DNA of 64,000 nt from Nocardioides malaquae (GCF_015070385.1 NZ_JADCSA010000004.1:87446-151445), one strand, 5' to 3'. Positions 17,175 through 26,347 are shown, numbered from the stretch's first letter. Notes: generated by a model from the letters alone, not told the origin. Translations and numbers: made by a program.

Positions 17175-18725
17175 GTGAAGGCAACAGATCTCGCGAAGGT
17201 CCGGGCAACTCTGTGGGAGGCGGCGGACCAGCTCCGCGCGAACTCGAAGCTCACTCCGGTTCAGTATCGCGACCCGGTGCTCGGACTGGTGTTCCTTGCC
17301 TACGCCGAGAACCGCTTCGAGGGCGTTCGCGCTGACGTCGAGGCGAAGGCCACCGCCCGCAATCCCGCGACCATCGCCGACTACAAGGCGAAGTCGGTCC
17401 TCTACGTCCCGGAAGAGTCGCGGCTCTCGCACCTTGTCGGTCTCCCCGAGGGCCAGGACATTGGCAAGGCGGTCGATGAGGCGATCAAGGCGATCGAGAC
17501 GGCCAATCCTGAGCTCAAGGACATCCTCCCGCGGGGCTACCAGAAGCTCGAGAAGGACACCCTCGTCGAGCTGCTCCGGCTCTTCGCGCCGCTGCCGACC
17601 CAGCTCGAAGGCGACGCCTTCGGGTTCATCTATGAGGATTTCCTTTCGAACTTCGCCGCCCAGGAAGGCAAGGGCGGAGGTGAGTACTTCACGCCCTACT
17701 CGATCGTCCGCCTCATCGTGGAGATCCTGGAGCCGTTCCAGGGACGCGTCTTCGACCCTGCGTGCGGTTCGGGCGGCATGTTCGTGCAGTGCGCGAAGTT
17801 CGTCGAGCGCCACCACGAGTCGGCGAGCCGCAAGCTCTCTGTCTTCGGGGCGGAGAAGACCGAGGACACGGTGCCGCTGGCGAAGATGAACCTCGCCCTC
17901 CATGGCCTCTCCGGCGACATCCGCCAAGCCAACAGCTACTACGAAGACCCGCACAGTGCGGTCGGTGCCTTCGACTACGTCATGGCCAACCCTCCGTTCA
18001 ACGTCAACAAGGTCGACAAGGAGAAGCTGGCCACACCGGCTCGCTTCCCGTTCGGCCTCCCCAAGGCCGACAACGGCAACTTCCTCTGGATCCAGCAGTT
18101 CTATGCCGCGCTCTCACCGAAGGGCCGCGCCGGGTTCGTCATGGCGAACTCCGCCGGGGACGCGGGTCACTCCGAGAAGGAGATCCGCAAACAGCTCATC
18201 GAGTCCGGCAGCGTCGACGTGATGGTCGCGGTCGGCACCAACTTCTTCTACACCGTCACGCTGCCCGTGACGCTCTGGTTCCTGGACAAGGCCAAGGTCG
18301 GTACGCCGCGCGAGGACCGGGTCCTCTTCATAGACGCGCGTCACATCTACCGTCAGATCGACCGCGCCCACCGCGACTTCCTGCCCGAGCAGGTCGAGTT
18401 CCTCGCCAACATCGTGCGTCTCTACCGTGGCGAAGATGTGGAGACGACCGACGGCAGCGACGTGTTGCTCAAGGAGAGCTTCCCCGATGGGACCTACGTG
18501 GACGTCGCCGGGCTGTGCAAGGTCGCGAGCCGTGCTGAGATTGCGGCTCAGGGCTGGAGCCTCAACCCAGGGCGCTACACCGGCTCTGCGGCGGTCGACG
18601 AGAGCGACGAGGACTTCACGGCCAAGATCGAGGAACTGTACGAGGAATTCACGACACTCAGTGACCAGGCTGACGGCCTGCGGGCGAAGGTCGACGCTGC
18701 GATCACGGGGATCCTGGGCGCATGA
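17175..18725 (+). CDS. hsdM: Type I restriction-modification system, methyltransferase subunit
   Basis: 516 aa. HsdM N-terminal helical domain (ATLWEAADQLRANSKLTPVQYRDPVLGLVFLAYAENRF), GEYFTPYSIVRLIVE, the SAM-binding motif DPACGSGGMF (about residue 195), and catalytic motif IV NPPF (Asn272). All residues needed for N6-adenine methylation are intact. hsdS overlaps by 4 nt (ATGA). GTG 17175 is preferred because of the -10 box and because the 30 extra residues of the longer frame do not look like HsdM. Confidence 0.93.
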   Translation: MKATDLAKVRATLWEAADQLRANSKLTPVQYRDPVLGLVFLAYAENRFEGVRADVEAKATARNPATIADYKAKSVLYVPEESRLSHLVGLPEGQDIGKAVDEAIKAIETANPELKDILPRGYQKLEKDTLVELLRLFAPLPTQLEGDAFGFIYEDFLSNFAAQEGKGGGEYFTPYSIVRLIVEILEPFQGRVFDPACGSGGMFVQCAKFVERHHESASRKLSVFGAEKTEDTVPLAKMNLALHGLSGDIRQANSYYEDPHSAVGAFDYVMANPPFNVNKVDKEKLATPARFPFGLPKADNGNFLWIQQFYAALSPKGRAGFVMANSAGDAGHSEKEIRKQLIESGSVDVMVAVGTNFFYTVTLPVTLWFLDKAKVGTPREDRVLFIDARHIYRQIDRAHRDFLPEQVEFLANIVRLYRGEDVETTDGSDVLLKESFPDGTYVDVAGLCKVASRAEIAAQGWSLNPGRYTGSAAVDESDEDFTAKIEELYEEFTTLSDQADGLRAKVDAAITGILGA

Positions 18726-19918
18726 TCGTCGGAGATCTGGTCGACCAAGGCTTCGCCGAGATCAAGACGGGGCCGTTCGGGACCCAACTTCGAGCCTCGG
18801 ATTACGTCGAGAGCGGCCGTCCCGTCCTGAACGTTCGAAACGTCGGCTTCGGCGACGTGCGACCCAAGGATCTCGAGTACGTGGATGAGGCGACAGCCAG
18901 CCGCCTCTCGTCGCATCTACTGCGTCCGCGGGACATCGTCTTTGGTCGCAAGGGTGCTGTCGAGCGCCACGCGTACATCACTGAGAAGTACGAGGGGGCG
19001 ATGCAGGGAAGTGACTGCATCAGACTGCGGATTTCTGACGACTCGCCTATCCCTGCCGAGTTCGTCACCTTTGCGCTCCGGACGAAGCAGCACCAAGCGT
19101 GGATGCAGGCATTCTGTTCGCACGGCGCCACGATGGCATCGCTCAATCAGGACATCGTTCGGCAGATCCCCTTGCCCGACCTCGACAGGGCCCACCAGGA
19201 GTTGGCCGTCGCTGTCCTTCAGAACATCGACGACCTGATCGAGAACAACCGGCGGCGAGTCGAGGTGCTGGAGGAGATGGCGCGGGCGATCTATCACGAG
19301 TGGTTCATGAAGTTCCACTACCCCGGCCACCAAGGTGCCCCGCTCGTTGACTCCGCCTGCGGGCCGATCCCCGAGGGCTGGACGGCCGGGACGATCGGCG
19401 ACGCACTCGAGTTGAGGTACGGGAAGGCGCTCAAGGCCGATGCGAGGCGTGGTGGAGATGTCGCCGTCGTCAGCTCCGCCGGGGTGGTCGGTTGGCATGA
19501 CGAATCGTTTGTCGACGGCCCTGGGATCGTCGTTGGCCGCAAGGGCAATGTGGGGAGCGTGCACTGGGTCGATGGTCCCTTCTGGCCAATTGACACGGCG
19601 TACTACGTGGCGACCGAGCTCCCGCTCCGATTCGTAGTCGAGCAGTTGCGCCGTACGGAGTTCGCCAACACCCACGCGGCCGTCCCGGGGCTGAGTCGTG
19701 AAGGCGCCTATGCGCGTCCCTTCGTCGTCCCGCCGGCCGGCGTACTCGACGCCTTCGAGGCTGTGGTCGATCCACTCGGTGTAGAGGCGTCGGCACTCGC
19801 GAAGCAAAGCGGCGGTCTTGCATCGTTGCGCGACCTTCTGTTGCCGAAGTTAGTGACTGGGCAGATCGACGTCTCGAAGCTCGATCTCAACGCGCTGATC
19901 GAGGGACAGGTGGCGTGA
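18722..19918 (+). CDS. hsdS: Type I restriction-modification system, specificity subunit
   Basis: 398 aa with two target-recognition domains, each followed by a helical conserved region. TRD1 runs from GFAEIKTGPFGTQLRASDYV to ASLNQDIVRQIPLPDLDRAHQELAVAVLQNIDDLIENNRRRVEVLEEMARAIYHEWF. TRD2 starts at PIPEGWTAGTIGDALELRYGKAL and ends SLRDLLLPKLVTGQIDVS. A bipartite target sequence is expected, but it cannot be read from sequence. ATGA overlap with hsdM and TGATG overlap with hsdR. Confidence 0.93.
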   Translation: MIVGDLVDQGFAEIKTGPFGTQLRASDYVESGRPVLNVRNVGFGDVRPKDLEYVDEATASRLSSHLLRPRDIVFGRKGAVERHAYITEKYEGAMQGSDCIRLRISDDSPIPAEFVTFALRTKQHQAWMQAFCSHGATMASLNQDIVRQIPLPDLDRAHQELAVAVLQNIDDLIENNRRRVEVLEEMARAIYHEWFMKFHYPGHQGAPLVDSACGPIPEGWTAGTIGDALELRYGKALKADARRGGDVAVVSSAGVVGWHDESFVDGPGIVVGRKGNVGSVHWVDGPFWPIDTAYYVATELPLRFVVEQLRRTEFANTHAAVPGLSREGAYARPFVVPPAGVLDAFEAVVDPLGVEASALAKQSGGLASLRDLLLPKLVTGQIDVSKLDLNALIEGQVA

Positions 19919-22900
19919 TGGCCCCGGCCGGACCCGAGTACCTCTTCGTCGAGAAGCCGAGTATGGAACTGCTCGCCGAGCTCGGATGGACCTGTGTGGA
20001 CGCGTTCCAAGAGATCCTTGGGGCGCAAGGGACGCTGGGCCGCGCCTCGCAGCGAGACGTCGTACTCACGTATCGCCTGCGCATCGCGATGCGGAAAATC
20101 AATCCCATCGAGGTTCCGGACGCGTCGATCAACGAGGCGATCGAGGTGCTCACCAAGGATCGCTCGATCGTGGATCGGGTTCGCGCGAACCGCGAGGTCT
20201 ATGACCTGCTGCGCGACGGCTACCAGGCCGAGTGGACTGATGATCAGGGCGACAAGCAGATCGCCACCCTGCGCTACCTCGACCTGACGGACCCCGCGAA
20301 CAACGACCTGCTTGCGGTGCAGCAGATGTGGGTCAAAGGGGATCTGCACAGCCGTCGCCTCGACATCGCTCTGTTCGTCAACGGCGTGCCGCTGGTGCTG
20401 ATGGAGTTCAAGGAGCCGGGCGTAGCGGTCAAGTCCGCCTACGACGACAACCTGACCGACTACCGCGACACGATCCCGCAGCTCTTCATCCCCAACTGCT
20501 TCGTTCTGCTTTCCAACGGTGACGAAGCGAAGGTCGGCTCGACGTACTCGCCGTGGGAGTTCTTCGGTGACTGGAAGGTCATCGACGCTTCCGGCACGCG
20601 TGGTGCAGTTGGCCTGGAGACAGCATTGCGCGGGACTTGCGACCCCGCGATGTTGCTGGATCTGTTCGAGAACTTCATCGCGTACATGGAGCGCCCTGGC
20701 GGTCTCATCAAGGTCGCGGCCCGGTCGCACCAGTACGTAGGCGTCAACGCGGCGATCGACAATCTGCACCGTACCCGCGCGGAGCAGGACAAGCGACTCG
20801 GCGTCTTCTGGCACACCCAAGGCTCGGGCAAGTCGCTGTCGATGCTGTGGTTCACCCAGAAGGTGTTGCGTCAGGTCGCGGGCAAGTGGACGTTCGTGAT
20901 GGTGACCGACCGGACCGAGCTCGACACTCAGCTTCATGGTGAGTTCGCGGATGCCGGCGCGATTCCGCAAGAAGCGCGAGTGCATGCTGAGTCGATCGCC
21001 CACTTGCGTGAGCTCCTCGCGGCCGACCACCGCTATGTCTTCACGCTGATCCAAAAGTTCCAGCCGTCCAAGGCCGCTGGCGAGCGAGAGATGCCGGTTC
21101 TATCGGACCGTTCTGACGTCATTGTGATCACCGACGAGGCGCACCGCAGCCAGTACGACACTCTTGCGCTGAACATGCGCCGCGCTCTGCCGAACGCGTC
21201 GATGATGGGCTTCACCGGCACGCCGCTCATCGCCGGGGAGGAACAAGCGACTCGGGAGCAGTTCGGCGAGTACGTCAGCATCTACAACTTCCGCGATGCG
21301 ATCGAGGACGGGGCGACAGTCCCTCTCTACTACGAGAACCGCATCCCCGAGATGCAACTCGTCAACGAGAACTTCTCCGACGAGCTCGACGCACTCCTCG
21401 AAGCCGCGGAGGTCGACGAGGAAGCCGAGGGAGCGCTGGCTCGAGAGTTTGGCACGCAGTACACGCTCCTCACCCGCCCAGAGCGCCTCAAGACGATCGC
21501 GAAGGACCTCGTCGCTCACTTCGTCGGCCGCGGCTTCTCCGGCAAGGCGATGTACGTCGGCCTCGACAAGGCCGCTGCCGTGCGGATGTACAACCTCGTG
21601 CAGGAGGCGTGGGCCGAGCACCTCAGTGAGCTGCGGGCGCAGCACGACGCATTGCCCGAGCTGGAGCGCCCGTGGGTCGCGTCGCGGATCGAGCTCATGG
21701 AGACCACCGACATGGCAGTCGTCGTCTCCCAAAGCCAGAACGAGCTCAAGATGCTCGATGACCAGGGACTCGACATCCGCCCGCACCGGGAGCGGATGAT
21801 CCGAGAGGACTTGGCCGAGAAGTTCAAGGAACCCAAGGATCCGCTGCGGCTGGTCTTCGTCTGCGCGATGTGGATGACCGGCTTCGATGCGCCGTCGGTG
21901 TCGACCGTCTACCTCGACCGCCCGATGAAGAACCACACCCTGATGCAGACGATCGCCCGCGCCAATCGTGTTTTCCCCGAGAAGGACAACGGCCTGATCG
22001 TCGACTACGTAGGTGTCTTCAGGAGCCTGGAGAAGGCTCTCGCCATCTATGGCGCCGCGAGTTCTGGTGCCCAGCCGATTGAGGTCATCGACGCCCTCGT
22101 CGGCGAACTCGACACCGCGGTGGCGGAACTGATCGCCTTCTGTGCGGACGTCCGGGTGGATTTGATCGACTTTCGCGACGCCGAAGGGTTCGCCCACATT
22201 GCCAAGCGCAATGCCGCGGTCGAAGCGCTGCTGGTCGACGAAGAGACTCGCAACGACTTCACCGTCAAGGCCCGGCAGGTTCGCAAGCTGTTCAAGGCCC
22301 TGCTCCCGAACCCGCAGGCCGCCGCGCAGCAGCGGACGGTGGCCGCGATCCGCGTCCTTCACGAGCGGATCCTCGAGGTGACGCGGCCACCCCAGCCGGA
22401 CATCGCCGCGGTTGCCGATGCTGTCGATGCGCTACTCGATCGCTCGGTCGGCGCAGAGGAGTACGTGATCCGCGCCGCGGCGGAAGGCACGCAGCCGGAT
22501 CCGTTGATCGACCTGTCGCTGATCGACTTCGACGGCCTGGCTGCGAAGTTCGCCGGCCGCAAGAGGGCGGAAACCGACCGCCTTGCTCAGCTTCTGAAGG
22601 CGCAGGCGATCTCTGCAGCTCAGCGGAACCCGACGCGCTACGAGCTGGTCGAGCGCATCGAGAAGTTGATCGCGGACTACAACGACGGCAGCGTCAACAT
22701 CGACGAGTACCTGCGCCGCCTGATCGCGTTGTCCGGAACGCTGACTGCCGAGGAGGAGCGCGCTGTTCGGGAGGGCATGACCGAGGAAGAGCTCGCGATC
22801 TTCGACCTGCTCACTCAACCCGAGCCCGAGCTCACCGACGAGGAGCGCCAGGTCGTCAAGGCGAGTGCCAAGACCTTGCTGGAGCACCTGCACGAGAAGC

Positions 22901-23253
22901 TCGTCCAAGACTGGCGCCGCAAGGTCGACGTCACCAACGATGTCGACAGCACCATCCGCCGAGTCCTCGACGCGGGGCTTCCGGAGACGCCCTATACACC
23001 GGACATTTTCCACACGAAGGTCCAGCTCGTCTTCGATCATGTCCTCACGTCGTACGGCGACAACGGTGAGAGTGTTTACGATCCGCCGCGGGTTGAGGTC
23101 GGCTTCCGCGAAGGTGTCGCCGTCGATATGGGCGCGCCGCTCGATGTGGACAAGATCGCCGACGATGTCGTGGCTCGGATTCATGCCGACCCCGACTTCG
23201 CTGCGCATGTGGCTGCGCAGTTGGCTCACGGCGATGCGTCGAACCACGGATGA
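19918..23253 (+). CDS. hsdR: Type I restriction endonuclease, R subunit
   Basis: 1111 aa. N-terminal PD-(D/E)xK nuclease motif RRLDIALFVNG...LMEFKEPG (Asp, Glu, Lys near residues 150-166). Superfamily 2 translocase motifs follow: HTQGSGKSLSM (Walker A, near residue 300), ITDEAHRSQYD (DEAH box), GFTGTPL, and MTGFDAPSVSTVYLDRP with QTIARANRVFPEKDNGLIVDYVG (motifs V and VI). A C-terminal helical HsdM-contact region ends the protein. All catalytic residues appear intact. ATG 19918 overlaps the hsdS stop; GTG 19915 is the alternative. The next gene overlaps the stop by 4 nt. Confidence 0.93.
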   Translation: MAPAGPEYLFVEKPSMELLAELGWTCVDAFQEILGAQGTLGRASQRDVVLTYRLRIAMRKINPIEVPDASINEAIEVLTKDRSIVDRVRANREVYDLLRDGYQAEWTDDQGDKQIATLRYLDLTDPANNDLLAVQQMWVKGDLHSRRLDIALFVNGVPLVLMEFKEPGVAVKSAYDDNLTDYRDTIPQLFIPNCFVLLSNGDEAKVGSTYSPWEFFGDWKVIDASGTRGAVGLETALRGTCDPAMLLDLFENFIAYMERPGGLIKVAARSHQYVGVNAAIDNLHRTRAEQDKRLGVFWHTQGSGKSLSMLWFTQKVLRQVAGKWTFVMVTDRTELDTQLHGEFADAGAIPQEARVHAESIAHLRELLAADHRYVFTLIQKFQPSKAAGEREMPVLSDRSDVIVITDEAHRSQYDTLALNMRRALPNASMMGFTGTPLIAGEEQATREQFGEYVSIYNFRDAIEDGATVPLYYENRIPEMQLVNENFSDELDALLEAAEVDEEAEGALAREFGTQYTLLTRPERLKTIAKDLVAHFVGRGFSGKAMYVGLDKAAAVRMYNLVQEAWAEHLSELRAQHDALPELERPWVASRIELMETTDMAVVVSQSQNELKMLDDQGLDIRPHRERMIREDLAEKFKEPKDPLRLVFVCAMWMTGFDAPSVSTVYLDRPMKNHTLMQTIARANRVFPEKDNGLIVDYVGVFRSLEKALAIYGAASSGAQPIEVIDALVGELDTAVAELIAFCADVRVDLIDFRDAEGFAHIAKRNAAVEALLVDEETRNDFTVKARQVRKLFKALLPNPQAAAQQRTVAAIRVLHERILEVTRPPQPDIAAVADAVDALLDRSVGAEEYVIRAAAEGTQPDPLIDLSLIDFDGLAAKFAGRKRAETDRLAQLLKAQAISAAQRNPTRYELVERIEKLIADYNDGSVNIDEYLRRLIALSGTLTAEEERAVREGMTEEELAIFDLLTQPEPELTDEERQVVKASAKTLLEHLHEKLVQDWRRKVDVTNDVDSTIRRVLDAGLPETPYTPDIFHTKVQLVFDHVLTSYGDNGESVYDPPRVEVGFREGVAVDMGAPLDVDKIADDVVARIHADPDFAAHVAAQLAHGDASNHG

Positions 23254-25421
23254 TAGATCTCGAGCCAGCACTCTTCTCGCGGTTGCTGGGCACGGTCGCA
23301 GCGCACCTGGGCGGGGCCCGCGTCCTCAGCATCTTGGACGATGCAGAGTTGGCGGGTCACCTCGTGGGCTCGCTTCCCGTAACCGCCATGCCGACTCTTA
23401 TTCGCGCGCTGAAGGAGTCTGATTCCTTTCCTGAGGTCTCGTTCGTGCTCCCGCCCTGGGGATCGCGGCCCGACCGGCGCTGGGAGGTCGAGCATCCGCC
23501 GGCCAAGCCGTTTGGCTTGATCGTCCCAGCGGGGGAGTTGAGGATGAGCTTGCCGGGGCGGCTCATCAACCTCGGAGAGCCGACGATCGTTGTAGAGGGC
23601 TCCCTGCCAGCCGCCGGAGGTTTCCGACGCCCGCTCGCTGTGGCATTGGTCGTGGTTGATCCCAGCCCGCCAGAAGGGGCGCTGGTTACCCGGTTCTTCC
23701 GGGCGCCAAGTGGTCTCGGGATTGAGGCTGCGTGCGCTGAGTTGTCCGATCTGCTCTCGCGCGCCGGTGGCCGAACCGAGAACGGGTTTGTCCATCGCAG
23801 CGAGTCCCTCTCCCGCGAGTCGCTCAGATATGAGGATCACGATCCTCGGGTTGCGGCGGAGGAGGACGATCTCTCCGACTTCGGCGAGGGCGGAACTGTC
23901 GGCGACATCTTCGACGTTCTGATCCCGCGCCCGCCCATGCGCAGGCCAGGAATTGAGATCGAAGAACTCGACGAGACGGTCCGCGTCATCCGAGCCCGTG
24001 ATCTGTCGCTCGCAGGCGAACTCCTACCCATCGACGTTGATGTGGACGAGGCTAGGCGCCCACCTCGAATTGGCGTGGAGCTTCAGCCGGGTGACTTCGT
24101 GATGCGAGAGATCGAACGGCCTGACCGGCGTGGCAAACCCGTCGAGATCGAGGAAGCGGACCTACCCGCGGCGGCCGGCCTGAATCTGATTGTTCTCCGG
24201 CCAAAGGCGCTCCTCGAGCCCGAGGTCTCCGAGTTCTACCGTCTCTATTTGGCGTCCGAGCGCTCCCGCGTCGTCATGAGGCCGTCGCGAATGGGCGATC
24301 ATGTTCGGCTCGTAGGGATCCGGAGATGCCCGCTGCCAGTGCCGGACGCAGACCTGGTCGATGCCTTGCGCTCGATCCGTCGGGCACAAGGTGCGCTGAA
24401 GGAGTGGACGGACGAAGGTGTCGGTCTCACAAGCCGCGCATTCGAAGGATCGGCAGGTGACGCTAGGCGGACTCTGATCGAGACTGGGCGTGAACTCCGA
24501 CTGCGAGTCGAGGCCGCGGCGCAGATCGGAAGTCTCGACCATCGAATTGCGAACTTCTACCCGTATCCGATCGCTCACAAGTGGCGCCTGGTGCGAGTTG
24601 CCGAGAGTGCGGGTGACGCGTCGCGGACGTACGGCGCGATCCTCGAGTGCTTCGAGGCGACCGTCGTTTTCGGCGCTGCCCTCGCGTTGGCCTGTGCGCA
24701 CGTCAACCGCCTAGAGGTCGGTGCGATGGCGGAGGTGCGCAAGAAGCTCACACACGGCGGTGGCTTGAGCGTCGGAGATTGGGTCAACATCCTCAAGATC
24801 GTGGCGTCCAGCAAGCCGTTCAAGCGGCTCAATCCTGATGCTCCGCTGGCGGTTGTCCGCGAACTGCTTCCCGAGGGCTCAGTGGTGGCACGAGCGCAGG
24901 AGCGACTTTCCGAGCGTCGCAACTCCGAGAGTCACCAGCGCAAGGTCGATGAACTGGACCTGCGGGGTGCGGTCGAGGAGGCGCGGACCGATCTGGAACT
25001 CATCCTGAGCAACGCCGGCTTCTTGGCCGATCTCCCCGTGTACCAAGTCCGGTCCATTCGATGGGACTCGTTTGAGGGCGTCGGTCAGGCTGTGGTGGAG
25101 GTACTCCGAGGCGACCACCCAGTGCCGACACCGGACACGATCACCCACAAGCAGATGGACCTTGAGAAGGACAGTCTCTACGTCCGTGACCTCTCGGGTG
25201 ACCTGATCCTGCTCCGACCGTTCTTGATGCGCTTGCAATGCCCGCGTTGCCGGTCTTGGTCAACCTTCCATCCGGATCGGCGCCACCATGGGCAACTTGA
25301 GTTGAAGGCCGTTGACCACGCCCACTCGATCGACGGGTCGCCCTACGAGCGGGTTCTCGCTCGGGTGGGCTATCTGGAGCCCGAAGTCCCTGCCGTGGAA
25401 CGGCCCGGGGGTAGAGGGTGA
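23250..25421 (+). CDS. Degenerate methyltransferase / HsdS-like recognition / HEPN-type domain protein of the R-M operon
   Basis: 723 aa, ATGA overlap with hsdR. Three regions are visible. Residues about 60-170 (VSFVLPPWG at 64-71, then FGLIVPAGELRMSLPGRLINLGE and RRPLAVALVVVD) resemble the second half of N6-adenine methyltransferases, but motif IV reads LPPW where Asn/Asp is expected and no SAM motif I precedes it. Residues about 240-405 (GDFVMREIERPDRRG, NLIVLRPKA, EVSEFYRLYLASERSR, GIRRCPLPVPDADLVDALRSI) resemble an HsdS target-recognition domain. The helical C-terminus (about 430-723) has RNSESH (Arg557-x4-His562), the HEPN ribonuclease motif, and ends SLYVRDLSGDLILLRPFLMRLQCPRC. Predicted: DNA-sensing sentinel with RNase effector. 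Function is inference. Confidence 0.6.
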   Translation: MIDLEPALFSRLLGTVAAHLGGARVLSILDDAELAGHLVGSLPVTAMPTLIRALKESDSFPEVSFVLPPWGSRPDRRWEVEHPPAKPFGLIVPAGELRMSLPGRLINLGEPTIVVEGSLPAAGGFRRPLAVALVVVDPSPPEGALVTRFFRAPSGLGIEAACAELSDLLSRAGGRTENGFVHRSESLSRESLRYEDHDPRVAAEEDDLSDFGEGGTVGDIFDVLIPRPPMRRPGIEIEELDETVRVIRARDLSLAGELLPIDVDVDEARRPPRIGVELQPGDFVMREIERPDRRGKPVEIEEADLPAAAGLNLIVLRPKALLEPEVSEFYRLYLASERSRVVMRPSRMGDHVRLVGIRRCPLPVPDADLVDALRSIRRAQGALKEWTDEGVGLTSRAFEGSAGDARRTLIETGRELRLRVEAAAQIGSLDHRIANFYPYPIAHKWRLVRVAESAGDASRTYGAILECFEATVVFGAALALACAHVNRLEVGAMAEVRKKLTHGGGLSVGDWVNILKIVASSKPFKRLNPDAPLAVVRELLPEGSVVARAQERLSERRNSESHQRKVDELDLRGAVEEARTDLELILSNAGFLADLPVYQVRSIRWDSFEGVGQAVVEVLRGDHPVPTPDTITHKQMDLEKDSLYVRDLSGDLILLRPFLMRLQCPRCRSWSTFHPDRRHHGQLELKAVDHAHSIDGSPYERVLARVGYLEPEVPAVERPGGRG

Positions 25422-26176
25422 GCGGTGAGCGAATCGCACGGGCCTGCTGGTGGTGCGGGGCACCAGCCGACTCGCGGGAACACAAGTTCAAGCGCAGCGA
25501 TCTGACGGCGGCCTTTGGTGAAGGCGCATGGGTGAATCGGAGCGTCGCGCACGGACGCGGACGCGGACGCGAAGAGCGCATAAGCTATCCGAACGCCGCG
25601 CGGTCGAGCAGCCTCAAATTTGAGCCAGTCATGTGCAGCCACTGCAACTCCGTCCGGAGTCAGCCAGCTGACGGCGCCTACGACCAATTCGCGGCGTTCA
25701 TCCGCGATAACGGCGACGACCTCTACGACTCCGCGGTTCTCGACTGGAGCACGATCTTTCCTGAGTCATGGGCAGTCGGGAGGGATCAAGTCGTCCGCTA
25801 TTGGGTGAAGCACATCGCCTGCCGCCTGGCGGAGCGCGAGATTCAGGTTCTGCCCGCCTTGATCGAGTTCATGAACGGGACAGGCCCGATGGCCAACCTT
25901 CGACTCGCCATGGAGATCCGGCGCGACTTCGTTCGATTGCAGCGCGACGACGCAGCCGAGTATGGCGACCAGACTCGTGCTCTCTGGATGGGCGATCTAA
26001 TCGGCTGGTCGAGTCGCAGCACTGGGCGGTTCGAGGGAGCGTCGAGCCACTGGGGCATTGACGCACTCTTCGTAACGTGGGAGTACTCCGTCGACGATCC
26101 CCTCGGGTCTACGAACTTCGGCGAGCGGGTGAACGTCATCCCCGACGGAGCCGGCGAGGCCGAACCCCAGCCTTAG
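25418..26176 (+). CDS. HNH-like (CxxC-EH-CxxCN) protein, last gene of the R-M operon
   Basis: 252 aa, GTG start overlapping the previous stop (GTGA). CWWC (Cys10, Cys13), REH (Glu21-His22) and CSHCN (Cys73, Cys76, Asn77) form the zinc-stabilised treble-clef layout of HNH-type endonucleases in which EH supplies the general base. The rest is helical with many Trp/Arg residues and no recognised domain. As the fifth member of a run of 4-nt overlaps it is very likely translated with hsdMSR. It could be a nuclease or a structural zinc protein. Confidence 0.6.
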   Translation: MSGERIARACWWCGAPADSREHKFKRSDLTAAFGEGAWVNRSVAHGRGRGREERISYPNAARSSSLKFEPVMCSHCNSVRSQPADGAYDQFAAFIRDNGDDLYDSAVLDWSTIFPESWAVGRDQVVRYWVKHIACRLAEREIQVLPALIEFMNGTGPMANLRLAMEIRRDFVRLQRDDAAEYGDQTRALWMGDLIGWSSRSTGRFEGASSHWGIDALFVTWEYSVDDPLGSTNFGERVNVIPDGAGEAEPQP

Positions 26177-26199
26177 TCCGCAAGAAGTCCGCAAGACGT
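26175..26199 (+). promoter_or_regulatory. Right candidate integrase arm sites
   Basis: Direct copies of GTCCGCAAGA at 26176 and 26187 (11-bp period). The 15-mer at 26175-26189 is identical to 12699-12713. The cluster begins at the stop codon of the last island gene, about 125 bp from attR. Confidence 0.6.
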
Positions 26200-26323
26200 T
26201 CGATTTCGTTCGATCCCGACCAACGCAGCCGTTCGTTGCCGTCGCGACGTTCCTGCAGGTCAGCGGCACCTGTCGACGAGATCCAACGGCGACCACGAAC
26301 CGCCGGATGCCGCCAGATTGCTT

Positions 26324-26339
26324 CCCCTGGTACTACTGA
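26324..26339 (+). repeat. Attachment site attR (16-bp direct repeat)
   Basis: CCCCTGGTACTACTGA, identical to the end of menB at 12619-12634. Immediately beyond it is a long hairpin that fits menB's original terminator. Confidence 0.85.
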
Positions 26340-26347
26340 CCGTCCCG

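Larger units (their letters stand above)
12619..26339 (+). mobile_element. Integrated genomic island (about 13.7 kb) in the 3' end of menB
   Basis: The borders are the 16-bp direct repeats. Inside are a tyrosine integrase, an excisionase-like gene, paired 11-bp-period repeats at both ends (probable integrase arm sites), a relaxase fragment, a toxin-antitoxin-chaperone cassette and a type I R-M operon with two extra genes. Base composition looks less GC-rich than the flanks. The relaxase remnant suggests descent from an integrative conjugative element that has lost transfer functions. Confidence 0.88.
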
